Positions 26,862 through 35,435 of a stretch of 64,000 bases of DNA are shown here, in pieces. Below the pieces are notes generated by a model, which saw only the letters and a list, made by a program, of their open reading frames with translations, searched no databases and was not told the origin of the DNA. The stretch is taken from NCBI RefSeq assembly GCF_009604455.1, contig NZ_WEGL01000006.1:620001-684000 (forward strand). The letters run 5' to 3'. Position numbers and translations under genes: made by a program. The DNA comes from Streptomyces sp. RB17 (GTDB taxonomy: Bacteria; Actinomycetota; Actinomycetes; Streptomycetales; Streptomycetaceae). Positions within the stretch are counted from its first letter, which is position 1. The number at the start of each line of letters is the position of its first letter.

Positions 26862-27413
26862 ATGAGCAGAGCGGCCAGTCCCGGATTCCGGCCCACCCAC
26901 GTCGTGCCGCGGCGCGGCATGCCCGCCTGGGAGTCTCCCGACCCGGCCCGGCCCACCGTGCCCCTCGACCCGCTGCTGCCGGTCGAGCTCGTGGAGCGGC
27001 GCGGCGACTGGGGGTACATCCGCTGTGCCAACGGCTGGGCCGCCTGGGTCGACGGCCGTCGGCTCGTCGCCGTACCCGAGGACCCGCCCGCCGCCGACGG
27101 CCCGGCCGGCACCGCCGATCCGCGGCCCCTGCTGGCGCGCGCCGGACAGACCCTCGACGACTACCGGACCGCGGTGGAGGAACTGGCCGCCGGCACCCTG
27201 GACGGCGAGGACTTCGAGGACCGTACCCGGGGCCTCAGGATCGGCATCGTCGTCGACGGGGAGTCCATGTGGGTGTACGACCCGGAGGAGTGCCGCTGGG
27301 TGTACGGCGACGGGCGGCGGCTCACCACCTACGCCACCGACCGGGAGGTCACCGGCGAGGACGCCGCCGGACACGCCCCGACCCGGCTGGCCGCGCCCGA
27401 AGGTGAGCGCTGA
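26862..27413 (+). CDS. SH3-like protein between transporter and kinase
   Basis: A 183-residue protein. Residues about 10-70 resemble a bacterial SH3 repeat (TVPLDPLLPVELVERRGDWG, YIRCANGWAAWVDGRRLV). The second half has a helix with DYRTAVEELAAGTLDGEDFE and a strand segment MWVYDPEECRWVYGDG. No signal peptide or membrane helix is visible, so it is likely cytoplasmic and may act as an adaptor between the FHA-ABC transporter and the kinase. Its stop overlaps the kinase start (TGATG), indicating translational coupling. Specific role unknown. Confidence 0.75.
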   Translation: MSRAASPGFRPTHVVPRRGMPAWESPDPARPTVPLDPLLPVELVERRGDWGYIRCANGWAAWVDGRRLVAVPEDPPAADGPAGTADPRPLLARAGQTLDDYRTAVEELAAGTLDGEDFEDRTRGLRIGIVVDGESMWVYDPEECRWVYGDGRRLTTYATDREVTGEDAAGHAPTRLAAPEGER

Positions 27414-28426
27414 TGGCGCGCGAGACCAGCCTGTTCTCCGGCCGGCCTTCGGAACTGATCGGCCGGCGGATCGCGGGCTACCTCATCGAGGGCGAGATCG
27501 GCCGCGGCGGCATGGCCGTCGTCTACCGCGCCCGCGACCTGCGCCTGGACCGCACGGTCGCGCTCAAGCTGCTCGCCCCCGAACTCGCCCGCAACGACAC
27601 CTTCCGCAAGCGTTTCACCCATGAGTCCCAGGTGGCCGCGGCGATCGACCACCCGCACATCGTGCCGGTCTTCGAGGCCGGCGAGACCGACGGGGTGCTC
27701 TACATCGCCATGCGGTACGTCTCCGGCAGCGACCTGCGCCGCCTGCTCGACCTGCACGGACCGCTGCCGCTGCCCGATGCGGTGCGGATCGCCGCGCAGG
27801 TGGCGTCCGCCCTCGACGCCGCCCACGAGCACGGCCTGGTGCACCGGGACGTCAAGCCCGGCAACATCCTGGTCGCCGAGGGCATCGACACCGACCACCC
27901 CGAGCACGTCTACCTCACCGACTTCGGGCTCACCAAGAAGTCGCTGTCCCTGACCGGCTTCACGAGCGTCGGCCAGTTCGTCGGCACCCTCGACTACGTG
28001 GCCCCCGAGCAGATCTCCGGCCGCCCGGTCGACGGCCGTTGCGACGTCTACGGCCTGGCCTGCGTCGTCTACGAGAGCCTCGCCGGCCGGCCCCCCTTCC
28101 TGCGGGACGACGACATGGCGCTGCTCTGGGCCCACCAGTACGACGACCCGCCCCCGCCGAGCGAGGCCCGCCACGGCCTCGACCCCGCGGTGGACCCGGT
28201 CTTCGCCAAGGCCCTGGCCAAGAGCCCCGACGCCCGCTACGACACCTGCCTCGCCTTCGTCGCCGCCCTGCGCGCCGCCACGGAGACCGGCTCCGCGCCG
28301 GCCGACGTCCGCCCGGCGGAGGGACCGGACACGGAGACGGACCACACGGTGAGCGGACCTCCGTGCCCTCCGCACTGGGCGGACCCGGTGTACCGGGCGG
28401 AGGCAACAGCGCGGAACACCGCCTGA
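27413..28426 (+). CDS. Ser/Thr protein kinase, soluble
   Basis: A 337-residue Hanks-type kinase of the Pkn family. All key elements are present: glycine loop GEIGRGGMAVVYRA, ATP-binding Lys in VALKLLAPE (K52), catalytic H144-R-D-V-K-P-G-N, TDFGLTKK, an activation loop with several Ser/Thr (SLSLTGFTSVGQFVG) and YVAPEQISG. There is no transmembrane helix or PASTA repeat, and the tail of about 60 residues is disordered. The likely substrates are the FHA-ABC transporter and SH3-like protein of the same operon, by analogy with PknF-Rv1747. Confidence 0.93.
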   Translation: MARETSLFSGRPSELIGRRIAGYLIEGEIGRGGMAVVYRARDLRLDRTVALKLLAPELARNDTFRKRFTHESQVAAAIDHPHIVPVFEAGETDGVLYIAMRYVSGSDLRRLLDLHGPLPLPDAVRIAAQVASALDAAHEHGLVHRDVKPGNILVAEGIDTDHPEHVYLTDFGLTKKSLSLTGFTSVGQFVGTLDYVAPEQISGRPVDGRCDVYGLACVVYESLAGRPPFLRDDDMALLWAHQYDDPPPPSEARHGLDPAVDPVFAKALAKSPDARYDTCLAFVAALRAATETGSAPADVRPAEGPDTETDHTVSGPPCPPHWADPVYRAEATARNTA

Positions 28427-28455
28427 CCACCCGTGTGCGCGGGGCCGACGCGGTT

Positions 28456-29733
28456 CTAGGGCCCGCTCACCTCGCCCCGCCGGTGCACCCGCCGCGCCAG
28501 CAGGCCGCCCAGGAACCCGGCGACCAGTCCCCACAGCGCGCCCAGGCCCACCGCCTGCCACAGCTGAGGTCTGAGGAACAGATCCCCGGACAGCCCGCCG
28601 CCCAGGTTGCCGATGCCGAGCAGGGAGAGTCCGTAGTGCGCCGAGATGCGGCCCGTCAGACAGATCATCAGCACCGTCAGTGCCAGCGCCACCGCCAGGT
28701 GGACGGCGTGCTGCCACAACCGGATCCGGGCCGGTGAGTGCGCTGCCATACGGAAGGCCACGGCCAGCAGCAGGATCGCGTCCACGGCCACCAGCCACCA
28801 CCACCGGCCGTCGTGGTCGGTGAGTGAGCCGAGGTTCAGCGCGGAGACGTCCGGGGTGCGCAGGATCGCGTCCAGGACGTGCGGCACCGGCAGGCCGAAC
28901 GGGCCGTGCACGCGGCCGTTCCAGGTCGCTCCCAGGCCGATGGTGAGGGCCAGCCAGGCCAGATTGGGCAGGCCGAGCAGGATCAGTGCGAAGGTCGCCG
29001 GGGCGTGCCCGCGGGTGGCCGCCGTGATCAGTGCGATGACCAGGCCGACGACGACGTACGCGAGGAGCAGCACCACCATGGCGTGCGCCGCCGGGCGCAC
29101 CGACTCCTGGAAGCGCAGCACCCGTCCCGGCAACGGCGCCCCGCGCGCGACCAGCAGCGCCAGCAGCAGCACCCCGGCCAGCCACAGCAGGCCGAACAGC
29201 ACCGTCAGCGGCACGTCCGCGCGGAAGCCGACCCGGGGCGCGACGTCGAACAGGCCGGTCAGGTCGCTGAGGGTGCCGCTGCCCACGTCGACGGCGAAGG
29301 TCTGCCGGGCGCCCAGGGCCAGGCCGATCAGCACGAGCAGCCACAGCACGGCGATCCGGGCCGCCCACCCCGCCAGCTCACCGGCCGAGGCGACCGCCCG
29401 GTGCCGCAGCGGACGCAGAAAGCCCCCGCCGATCGCCAGCGCGCCGACCAGCGTCACCGACAGCGGGATCACGGTGACTCCGGCCCGGGTCTGCGCCAGC
29501 ACGCCCGCGTTGCCGGAGAGTTCCACACTGCCGCCGACCGCCGTGACCAGGGTCGCGGCCACCACCCGCGGGAACGCGCCGTCCGGCAGGTCACCCGCTC
29601 CGGCCGCCCACAGTCCCAGCCCGGCCACCAGCACCATGACGGCCAGCCCGGTCAGCACCGCGGTCACGGCCTGCGCCCAGCCATGACGGGCGGCGGGCCG
29701 CGGGGAGACGGTCGGACTGCTCACGCTTGACAC
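28456..29733 (-). CDS. Streptophobe family membrane protein
   Basis: A 425-residue polytopic membrane protein with about ten hydrophobic segments. It matches the actinobacterial streptophobe family in its features: an N-terminal helix, LSGNAGVLAQTRAGVTVIPL after helix 2, and a long loop GATWNGRVHGPFGLPVPHVL. The family has no known function and is often found next to Ser/Thr kinase genes, as here (convergent with the kinase, 30 bases apart). GTG 29733 has no clear ribosome binding site; GTG 29724 is an alternative. Confidence 0.8.
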   Translation of the reverse strand: MSSVSSPTVSPRPAARHGWAQAVTAVLTGLAVMVLVAGLGLWAAGAGDLPDGAFPRVVAATLVTAVGGSVELSGNAGVLAQTRAGVTVIPLSVTLVGALAIGGGFLRPLRHRAVASAGELAGWAARIAVLWLLVLIGLALGARQTFAVDVGSGTLSDLTGLFDVAPRVGFRADVPLTVLFGLLWLAGVLLLALLVARGAPLPGRVLRFQESVRPAAHAMVVLLLAYVVVGLVIALITAATRGHAPATFALILLGLPNLAWLALTIGLGATWNGRVHGPFGLPVPHVLDAILRTPDVSALNLGSLTDHDGRWWWLVAVDAILLLAVAFRMAAHSPARIRLWQHAVHLAVALALTVLMICLTGRISAHYGLSLLGIGNLGGGLSGDLFLRPQLWQAVGLGALWGLVAGFLGGLLARRVHRRGEVSGP

Positions 29734-29911
29734 GCTAGGCAGCGGCCGGGCACGCCGCCCGCCGGGTGGGCCGTTCGCGTCGGCTTGCGCGCCTCACCCT
29801 GCGCCACACAATGGGATCAAAGTGCAGCCAAATGCATCAAATTTGGTTTGACTGAGAAAAAGCCGCGTATCGCACCGCGCATCGCGACGATCGCGACGGG
29901 AAGAAGTGCTC

Positions 29912-31390
29912 GTGAGCGCCGAACCTCCGTCCTCCGGCCGCCCGACCGGGCCGCCCTCCGGCCCGCTGTCGGGCTCCTCCGGGCCCCCGTCCGGACCACC
30001 GCCCTCCCAACCGCCGAGTGGTGGTGGCGGCGGAGCCAAGGGACCCCAGGGGCCGTGGTGGAAGTCCGTGCCGCGGGTGGCAGCACTCACCGCCGCCGTC
30101 GTCGCCGCCGTGGCCCTCGCGGTGGTGTTCACCCGTCCGGGCGGAGGATCCTCCGCCAAGGGCGGCGAGGTCTTCCTGCAGTCCGCGAACAGCAGCGGCC
30201 AGGACCCGTTCACGGAATCCACCGCGAAGCAGAGTTCCGCCCCGCCGCCGCCCTCCGCCTCCGCCGCGCCCTCCGGTACGACCAACGCGGTGCAGGGAGT
30301 CGAGGGCGGAGCGCCCGGCCTGTACGGCGGCACCAACCGCACTCCGGCCTGCGACGTCGAGAAGCAGATCACGTTCTTCCAGGCCGACCGGGGCAAGGAG
30401 AAGGCCTTTGCCTCCGTGGCCGGCGTCCAGCCCTCCGGTGTGCCCGCCTACCTGCGCTCGCTGACCCCGGTTCAGCTGCGCGTCGACACCCGGGTCACCA
30501 ACCACGGCTACCGCAACGGGACTGCCACCACCTACCAGTCGGTTCTCCAGGCGGGCACCGCGGTGCTGGTGGACAGCCACGGCGTCCCCCGCGTGCGCTG
30601 CGCCTGCGGCAACCCGCTGACCCCGCCGGTCGCCCAGAAGAGCACGCCGAAGCTGGTGGGCACCCGCTGGTCGTCGTACCGGCCCTCGAACGTGGTCGTG
30701 GTGACGCCCGCGCCGACCGTCGTCAACGACTTCGTGCTCTACGACGGCCACCACAAGGACTGGATCCACCGTCAGCGCGGTGACCAGTACGGCCGGCACG
30801 ACCAGCACGCCCAGCCGCCCAAGCTCCCGCACCCTTGGAACCCGCCCAGGCCCCCCTCTCCGTCGTGCCCGCCCGGCTCCAAGCACTGCCCGTCCACACC
30901 CGGCAAGCCGAGCCCGTCGACGTCGTCCTCGTCGAGCTCCTCGCCGTCCCCGTCGAAGCCCTCCTCGTCCTCCTCACCCTCCTCTTCCTCCTCTTCCCCT
31001 TCTTCGTCCTCGCCGTCGTCGAGTGCGTCCCCGTCGTCCTCGTCGTCGTCCTCGGCCCCGTCGTCGTCCGGTTCGGCGTCCTCGTCCTCGCCCTCTTCTT
31101 CGCCGTCCTCACCGTCCGAGTCGAAGTCGTCGGCCTCCAAGTCGTCGGCGTCGCAGTCGTCCGAGTCGAAGTCGTCGTCGGCCGAGTCGTCCTCCGGCGG
31201 GCCGGCGTCGCCGTCCGCGGGCCCTCCGTCGGTCCGGACCTCGAGCGAGAGGTCGTCGGGGCAGCAGCCGACCGGCTCCGCTCCGCCGCCCTCGGAGAGC
31301 TCGACTCCGGGCCCGGCGACCCAAGGGACGCCGGGCGAGTCGGCGATCACGCCCACCGCGCAGCAGCCGCAGGGCTCGCCCTCGGCGTGA
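29912..31390 (+). CDS. DUF6777-like anchored protein with Ser/Pro tail
   Basis: A 492-residue protein. A Pro/Gly-rich cytoplasmic N-terminus (about 45 residues) leads to one transmembrane helix (VAALTAAVVAAVALAVVF). An extracellular domain of about 200 residues follows, resembling DUF6777 (PACDVEKQITFFQADRGKEK, VNDFVLYDGHHKDW), with Cys pairs RCACGNP. The last 170 residues are almost all Ser, Pro, Lys and Ala in runs such as PSPSKPSSSSSPSSSSSSPS. That tail probably spans or decorates the cell wall. GTG 29912 has GGGAAG upstream. An AT-rich promoter region lies at 29810-29870. Its neighbours are kinase and streptophobe genes. Confidence 0.75.
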   Translation: MSAEPPSSGRPTGPPSGPLSGSSGPPSGPPPSQPPSGGGGGAKGPQGPWWKSVPRVAALTAAVVAAVALAVVFTRPGGGSSAKGGEVFLQSANSSGQDPFTESTAKQSSAPPPPSASAAPSGTTNAVQGVEGGAPGLYGGTNRTPACDVEKQITFFQADRGKEKAFASVAGVQPSGVPAYLRSLTPVQLRVDTRVTNHGYRNGTATTYQSVLQAGTAVLVDSHGVPRVRCACGNPLTPPVAQKSTPKLVGTRWSSYRPSNVVVVTPAPTVVNDFVLYDGHHKDWIHRQRGDQYGRHDQHAQPPKLPHPWNPPRPPSPSCPPGSKHCPSTPGKPSPSTSSSSSSSPSPSKPSSSSSPSSSSSSPSSSSPSSSASPSSSSSSSAPSSSGSASSSSPSSSPSSPSESKSSASKSSASQSSESKSSSAESSSGGPASPSAGPPSVRTSSERSSGQQPTGSAPPPSESSTPGPATQGTPGESAITPTAQQPQGSPSA

Positions 31391-31531
31391 GCGGTCGAGG
31401 GGCTCCGGCCGGCGTGACCATCGCCACGGTGCGCGTCGGGTGACCGCCCCGGGGGACTGCCGAGCCCGGCAGGGGGTACGAGCACAGGTGCAACAAGCGA
31501 CCGGCCGGGCCGGTCTTTCCGGGAGAGGCGC

Positions 31532-31984
31532 ATGACCAAGCACCTGGGCGGGGCAGTGATACCGACCGGTTTCGACGTACCCGTGGAGCCGCTGTGGCGC
31601 GCGGCGCACTACACCGGCGAACCCGGCTGCATCGCCGAGGCGCGCACGTTCGCCTCCCGGTTCCTGGAGCAGCTGTGCACCGAGTGGTGCGCCGAGGCCG
31701 ACCGCCGCACCTTCGGTGAGCTGCTCCTGGTCGTGACCGAACTCGTCACCAACGCCGACCGTCACAGCAACGGCCCGTACATCCTGGAACTGGAAGGCAC
31801 GGACAGCGCCGTCACGGTGCGCGTCTACGACAGCAGCTCCGCCCTGCCCCGCCGCTTCCCCAAGGACCCCGAACGCGTCGGACGGCACGGCATGGAGATC
31901 GTGTACGCCCTGGCCTCGGAGGTCACCGCGGAGCACGTGCCCGTGGGCAAGCGGGTGTGCGTCCGCTTCGACCTGAACCGCTGA
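31532..31984 (+). CDS. ATP-binding protein, RsbW/SpoIIAB type
   Basis: A 150-residue GHKL ATPase with N box VTELVTNADRHSNG, a VYDSSSALPR segment in place of the G1 DxGxG motif, and RVGRHGMEIVYALA as the G2 region. Members act as anti-sigma factors or as kinases of anti-anti-sigma proteins. It lies 37 bases from, and convergent with, a SigB/SigF-family sigma factor, so regulation of that factor is plausible but not shown. GGGAGAGGC precedes ATG 31532. Confidence 0.85.
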   Translation: MTKHLGGAVIPTGFDVPVEPLWRAAHYTGEPGCIAEARTFASRFLEQLCTEWCAEADRRTFGELLLVVTELVTNADRHSNGPYILELEGTDSAVTVRVYDSSSALPRRFPKDPERVGRHGMEIVYALASEVTAEHVPVGKRVCVRFDLNR

Positions 31985-32021
31985 TCGGACCTGAACCGCC
32001 GAACCGTCTTCAGGGGTCGCC

Positions 32022-32936
32022 TCAGACGCGGTCGAGTTCGCCGAGCATCCCCTGGCGCAGCCGGGTGATGATCCGCTTGATCAGCCGGGACACATGCATC
32101 TGGGAGCAGCCGAGTCGTTCCCCGATCTCGGCCTGGGTGGCCTCCTCGACGAACCGCAGATGGATGATCTGCCGGTCCCGCTCGCTCAGTTCCGCCATCA
32201 GTGGGGCGAGCGCCTGGAAGTCCTCGACGAGCCGCAGCCCCTCCTCCTCCACGCCGATGAAGTCGGCGAGCACCGCCTCGCCGTCCTCCGGCCCGTCGCC
32301 GGTGAGCGCGGCATCCAGGGAGGCGGAGTTGTACCCGTTGGAGGCGAGCTGGGCCTCGACCACCTCGGTCACGGAGATGTTCATCAGGGTCGCCAGCTCG
32401 GCCACCGTGGGGTCCCGGTCCAGCCGGCTGGACAGTTCCTCGCGCGCCTTGGCCAGCTCCACCCGCAGCTCCTGGAGCCGGCGCGGCACGTGCACCGCCC
32501 ATGTGGTGTCCCGGAAGAACCGCTTGATCTCGCCGACGATGTACGGCAGCGCGAAGGAGGTGAACTCCACCTCGCGGGCCAGCTCGAACCGGTCGATGGC
32601 CTTGATCATGCCGATCATGCCGGTCTGGACGATGTCCTCCATGTCGTCGCCGCGGCCCCGGAACCGTCCGGCCGCGAACCGCACCAGCGACATGTTCATC
32701 TCGATGAGGGTGTTGCGCGCGTACTGGTACTCGTGCGTGCCCTCCTCCAGTTCGGCCAGCCGGCGGAAGAACTGGCGGGACAGCTCCCGCGCGTCACGTG
32801 GTGCGACAGCCGCCGGGTTCGCGATGCCGGGCACCGATACCGACCCCTCGCCCGTCCTGTCCTGCTCGGTCCTCTCGGTGACCTCTGCCTGCGACCGGAT
32901 CCCGGCGGTGTTCATTACCTCTCCCACGGTGGTCAT
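32022..32936 (-). CDS. SigB/SigF/SigG family sigma factor
   Basis: A 304-residue group 3 sigma factor. Region 2 (NTLIEMNMSLVRFAAGRFRG, DDMEDIVQTGMIGMIKAIDR), region 3 (VPRRLQELRVELAKAREELS) and region 4 (LSERDRQIIHLRFVEEATQA, EIGERLGCSQMHVSRLIKRI) are complete. In Streptomyces these factors drive osmotic stress, development and sporulation genes and are controlled by partner switching with RsbW-type ATPases, one of which is encoded convergently next door. The first 45 residues are an unstructured extension. Confidence 0.93.
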   Translation of the reverse strand: MTTVGEVMNTAGIRSQAEVTERTEQDRTGEGSVSVPGIANPAAVAPRDARELSRQFFRRLAELEEGTHEYQYARNTLIEMNMSLVRFAAGRFRGRGDDMEDIVQTGMIGMIKAIDRFELAREVEFTSFALPYIVGEIKRFFRDTTWAVHVPRRLQELRVELAKAREELSSRLDRDPTVAELATLMNISVTEVVEAQLASNGYNSASLDAALTGDGPEDGEAVLADFIGVEEEGLRLVEDFQALAPLMAELSERDRQIIHLRFVEEATQAEIGERLGCSQMHVSRLIKRIITRLRQGMLGELDRV

Positions 32937-33184
32937 GGTTCTGTGTCCTGCCCCGGCGGCCTCTGCGTGCCCCTTCCCTGCCGTTTGTCCGCTTTACCCA
33001 TAACCCGGCGTTTCATGCGCACCGGTGGGTGGCGCTCACCGGGCGAGTACCCCCCGTCACGCGGCGCATGCATGCGCGGATGCCGGATCGGGGAAGTGTC
33101 CGGCGCCCGCCGGGAGGCCCGGTTTCCCTCAGGGCGCAATGCCGGGCCCTTGTCCCACGGCTTCCGGCTCCTAGGCTGACCGGG

Positions 33185-33592
33185 GTGAGCAACCAGATGA
33201 GCAGTCAGCTGAGCGACGACGCCCGAGTGATCCCCCTGCGACCGGTACCCGCCCGACCGGCGAAGCCCGGGCCCGCGCCCGCGGGGGACAAGGAGCCGCT
33301 GTGGCGCGATCTGGTCGGCGAGGTGCTGCGCCGTGAGCGACGGGCACAGGACCGCACCCTCCAGGACGTGGCCGACGCGGCCAGTATCTCGCTGCCCTAC
33401 CTGTCCGAGATCGAGCGCGGTCGCAAGGAGGCCTCCTCGGAGGTCCTCGCGGCCGCGGCACACGCCCTCGGCCTGGGCCTCGGCGACCTGCTCTCCCTGG
33501 CGCACGGCGAGCTGACCCGACGCTCCGGCGTGCAGCACCGGCCGGCAGCCACGCCGCACCGCCCGTACGGCGGCCTCTGTCTGGCCGCCTGA
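33185..33592 (+). CDS. XRE family regulator (ClgR-like HTH)
   Basis: A 135-residue DNA-binding protein. A Pro/Ala-rich N-terminus of about 35 residues precedes a helix-turn-helix domain (VLRRERRAQDRTLQDVADAA, SISLPYLSEIERGRKEASSE), whose wording is close to that of ClgR, the regulator of Clp protease genes. The C-terminal tail differs from ClgR and lacks its protease-recognition end, so this is more likely a paralogue. GTG 33185 and ATG 33197 are both possible starts. It is divergent from the SigB/F gene. Confidence 0.8.
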   Translation: MSNQMSSQLSDDARVIPLRPVPARPAKPGPAPAGDKEPLWRDLVGEVLRRERRAQDRTLQDVADAASISLPYLSEIERGRKEASSEVLAAAAHALGLGLGDLLSLAHGELTRRSGVQHRPAATPHRPYGGLCLAA

Positions 33593-33606
33593 CCCGTCGG
33601 GCAGGC

Positions 33607-34806
33607 TCACGTCTCGCGGAGCTGCCGGAAGAACGCCCGGACGTCGTCGATCAGCAGGTCCGGCTCCTCCAGGGCGGCGAAGTGGCCGCCCCGGTCGAAC
33701 TCCGTCCAGCGCACGAGGTTCTCGGTCCGCTCCGCCTTGTGCCGCAGTGGGGTCTGGGGGTCGGCCGGGAAGACGGCCACCGCGGTCGGCGCCGTCGACG
33801 GCTCGGCCGGCTGCCCCGCCCGGTCGCCGCTGAGGTGGGCCCGCTCGTAGTAGATGCGGGCGGACGAGGCGGCCGTACCGGTCAGCCAGTACAGCATCAC
33901 GTTGGTCAGCAGCCGGTCCCGGTCCACCGCCTCCTCCGGCAGCTCCTCGCAGTCCGTCCACTCCCGGAACTTCTCGACGATCCAGGCGAGTTGACCGACG
34001 GGCGAGTCCGTCAGGGCGTAGCCGAGGGTGTGCGGCCGGGTGGACTGCAGGCCCGCGTACCCGGCGCCGTCGCGCAGCCACGTGTCCCACCTGCGCCAGG
34101 ACCGCAGCGTCCGCTCCCGCTCCTCGGGATCGAGTGCCGCCAGCTCCTCCTCGGTCGGCTCGGTGGCCGCCTGCGCCCCCGGCAGCAGATTGAGGTGGAC
34201 GCCGATCACCCGCTCCGGACGGACACGGCCCAGCTCGCGCGAGATCGCCGCGCCCCAGTCGCCGCCCTGCAGCCCGAATCGCTCGTAGCCGAGCCGCCGC
34301 ATCAGCTCCGCCCAGGCGTCGGCCACCCGGCGCGCCTCCCAGCCCCGCTCGGTGGTGGGCCCGGACAGCCCGAAGCCGGGAATGCTCGGCACCACGACGT
34401 GGAAGGCGTCCGCCGCGTCACCGCCGTGTGCCACGGGGTCGGTGAGCGGGCCGACCACGTCCAGGAACTCCACGATCGAGCCCGGCCACCCATGGGTGAT
34501 CACCAGCGGCGTGGCGTTCGGCTCCGGGGAGCGGACGTGGGCGAAGTGGACCTCGGTTCCGTCGATCGTGGTCGTGAACTGCGGCCACCGGTTCAGCTCG
34601 GCCTCGGCGGCGCGCCAGTCGTACGCGTGCCGCCAGTACCGGACCAGCTCCCGCAGGTACCCGGCCGGGACGCCGTACTCCCAGTCGGCTCCCGGCAGCT
34701 CGGCCGGCCAGCGGGTGCGGTCGAGCCGGTCGTACAGGTCGTCGAGGTCGCTCTGCGGGACCGACAGCCGGAAGGGTTCGATGGGCGCGGCGGGTGTGGA
34801 GGTCAT
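33607..34806 (-). CDS. Epoxide hydrolase family protein
   Basis: A 399-residue alpha/beta hydrolase of the microsomal epoxide hydrolase type, with the N-terminal EHN domain (PFRLSVPQSDLDDLYDRLDR, TRWP, residues 8-32). The oxyanion motif is HGWPGS, the nucleophile Asp is in LQGGDWGAAIS and the charge-relay His in RGGHFAALEEPDLL near the end. The enzyme would open an epoxide with water to a diol; many Streptomyces paralogues serve detoxification. The natural substrate is unknown. It converges with the XRE gene, 14 bases apart. Confidence 0.9.
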   Translation of the reverse strand: MTSTPAAPIEPFRLSVPQSDLDDLYDRLDRTRWPAELPGADWEYGVPAGYLRELVRYWRHAYDWRAAEAELNRWPQFTTTIDGTEVHFAHVRSPEPNATPLVITHGWPGSIVEFLDVVGPLTDPVAHGGDAADAFHVVVPSIPGFGLSGPTTERGWEARRVADAWAELMRRLGYERFGLQGGDWGAAISRELGRVRPERVIGVHLNLLPGAQAATEPTEEELAALDPEERERTLRSWRRWDTWLRDGAGYAGLQSTRPHTLGYALTDSPVGQLAWIVEKFREWTDCEELPEEAVDRDRLLTNVMLYWLTGTAASSARIYYERAHLSGDRAGQPAEPSTAPTAVAVFPADPQTPLRHKAERTENLVRWTEFDRGGHFAALEEPDLLIDDVRAFFRQLRET

Positions 34807-34927
34807 GATCGGGATGCTAGGCGGGGCGCCGTTCCCCCGCCCGGATTATTCGGCGGGCCGGCCGATGAGTTTCCCGGCGAGGATCGGTCCACCCTCACGA
34901 CCGCGTTCCCCCGCCCAGGAGGTACTC

Positions 34928-35410
34928 ATGACCACCGACGGATTCCTCACGTGTCTCTGGTTCGACGGCCAGGCGGAGGAGGCCGCCGCGTTCTACGTGT
35001 CGGTCTTCAAGAACTCCAGCATCGGCCGGATCAGCCACTACACCGATGAGGGGCCCGGCCGGACCGGCTCCGTGCTGACCGTGGAGTTCACGGCCAACGG
35101 CCACAAGTTCGTCGCGCTCAACGGCGGCCCCCAGTTCACGTTCAACGAGGCCGTCTCCTTCCAGATCCTGTGCGCCGACCAGGACGAGATCGACTACTAC
35201 TGGACCAAGCTCACCGAGAACGGCGGCGAGGGCGGACCCTGCGGCTGGCTCAAGGACAGGTACGGCCTCTCCTGGCAGGTCGTCTACGACCGGCTGCCCG
35301 AGATCCTCCACGACCCCGACCAGGAGAAGGTCGCCCGCACGATGAAGGCCATGCTGGCCATGGGCAAGCTGGACGTCGCCGCGCTGGACAAGGCGTACGC
35401 GGGCGAGTGA
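34928..35410 (+). CDS. PhnB-like VOC family protein
   Basis: A 160-residue VOC protein of the PhnB/3-demethylubiquinone methyltransferase-like group: FLTCLWFDGQAEEAAAFYVS, VEFTANGHKFVALNGGPQF, and the typical end CGWLKDRYGLSWQVVYDRLP. A C-terminal helical tail (KVARTMKAMLAMGKLDVAAL) is also typical of the group. Biochemical function is not established. AGGAGG lies six bases before ATG 34928. It is divergent from the epoxide hydrolase. Confidence 0.88.
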   Translation: MTTDGFLTCLWFDGQAEEAAAFYVSVFKNSSIGRISHYTDEGPGRTGSVLTVEFTANGHKFVALNGGPQFTFNEAVSFQILCADQDEIDYYWTKLTENGGEGGPCGWLKDRYGLSWQVVYDRLPEILHDPDQEKVARTMKAMLAMGKLDVAALDKAYAGE

Positions 35411-35435
35411 CGGACCTCCGTGCCCACCCTCACCC

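Noticed and set aside
27329..29368. A 679-codon minus-strand frame over the kinase region
   Set aside because: Antisense shadow of the kinase joined to a shadow frame of the streptophobe gene; no domain is recognisable.
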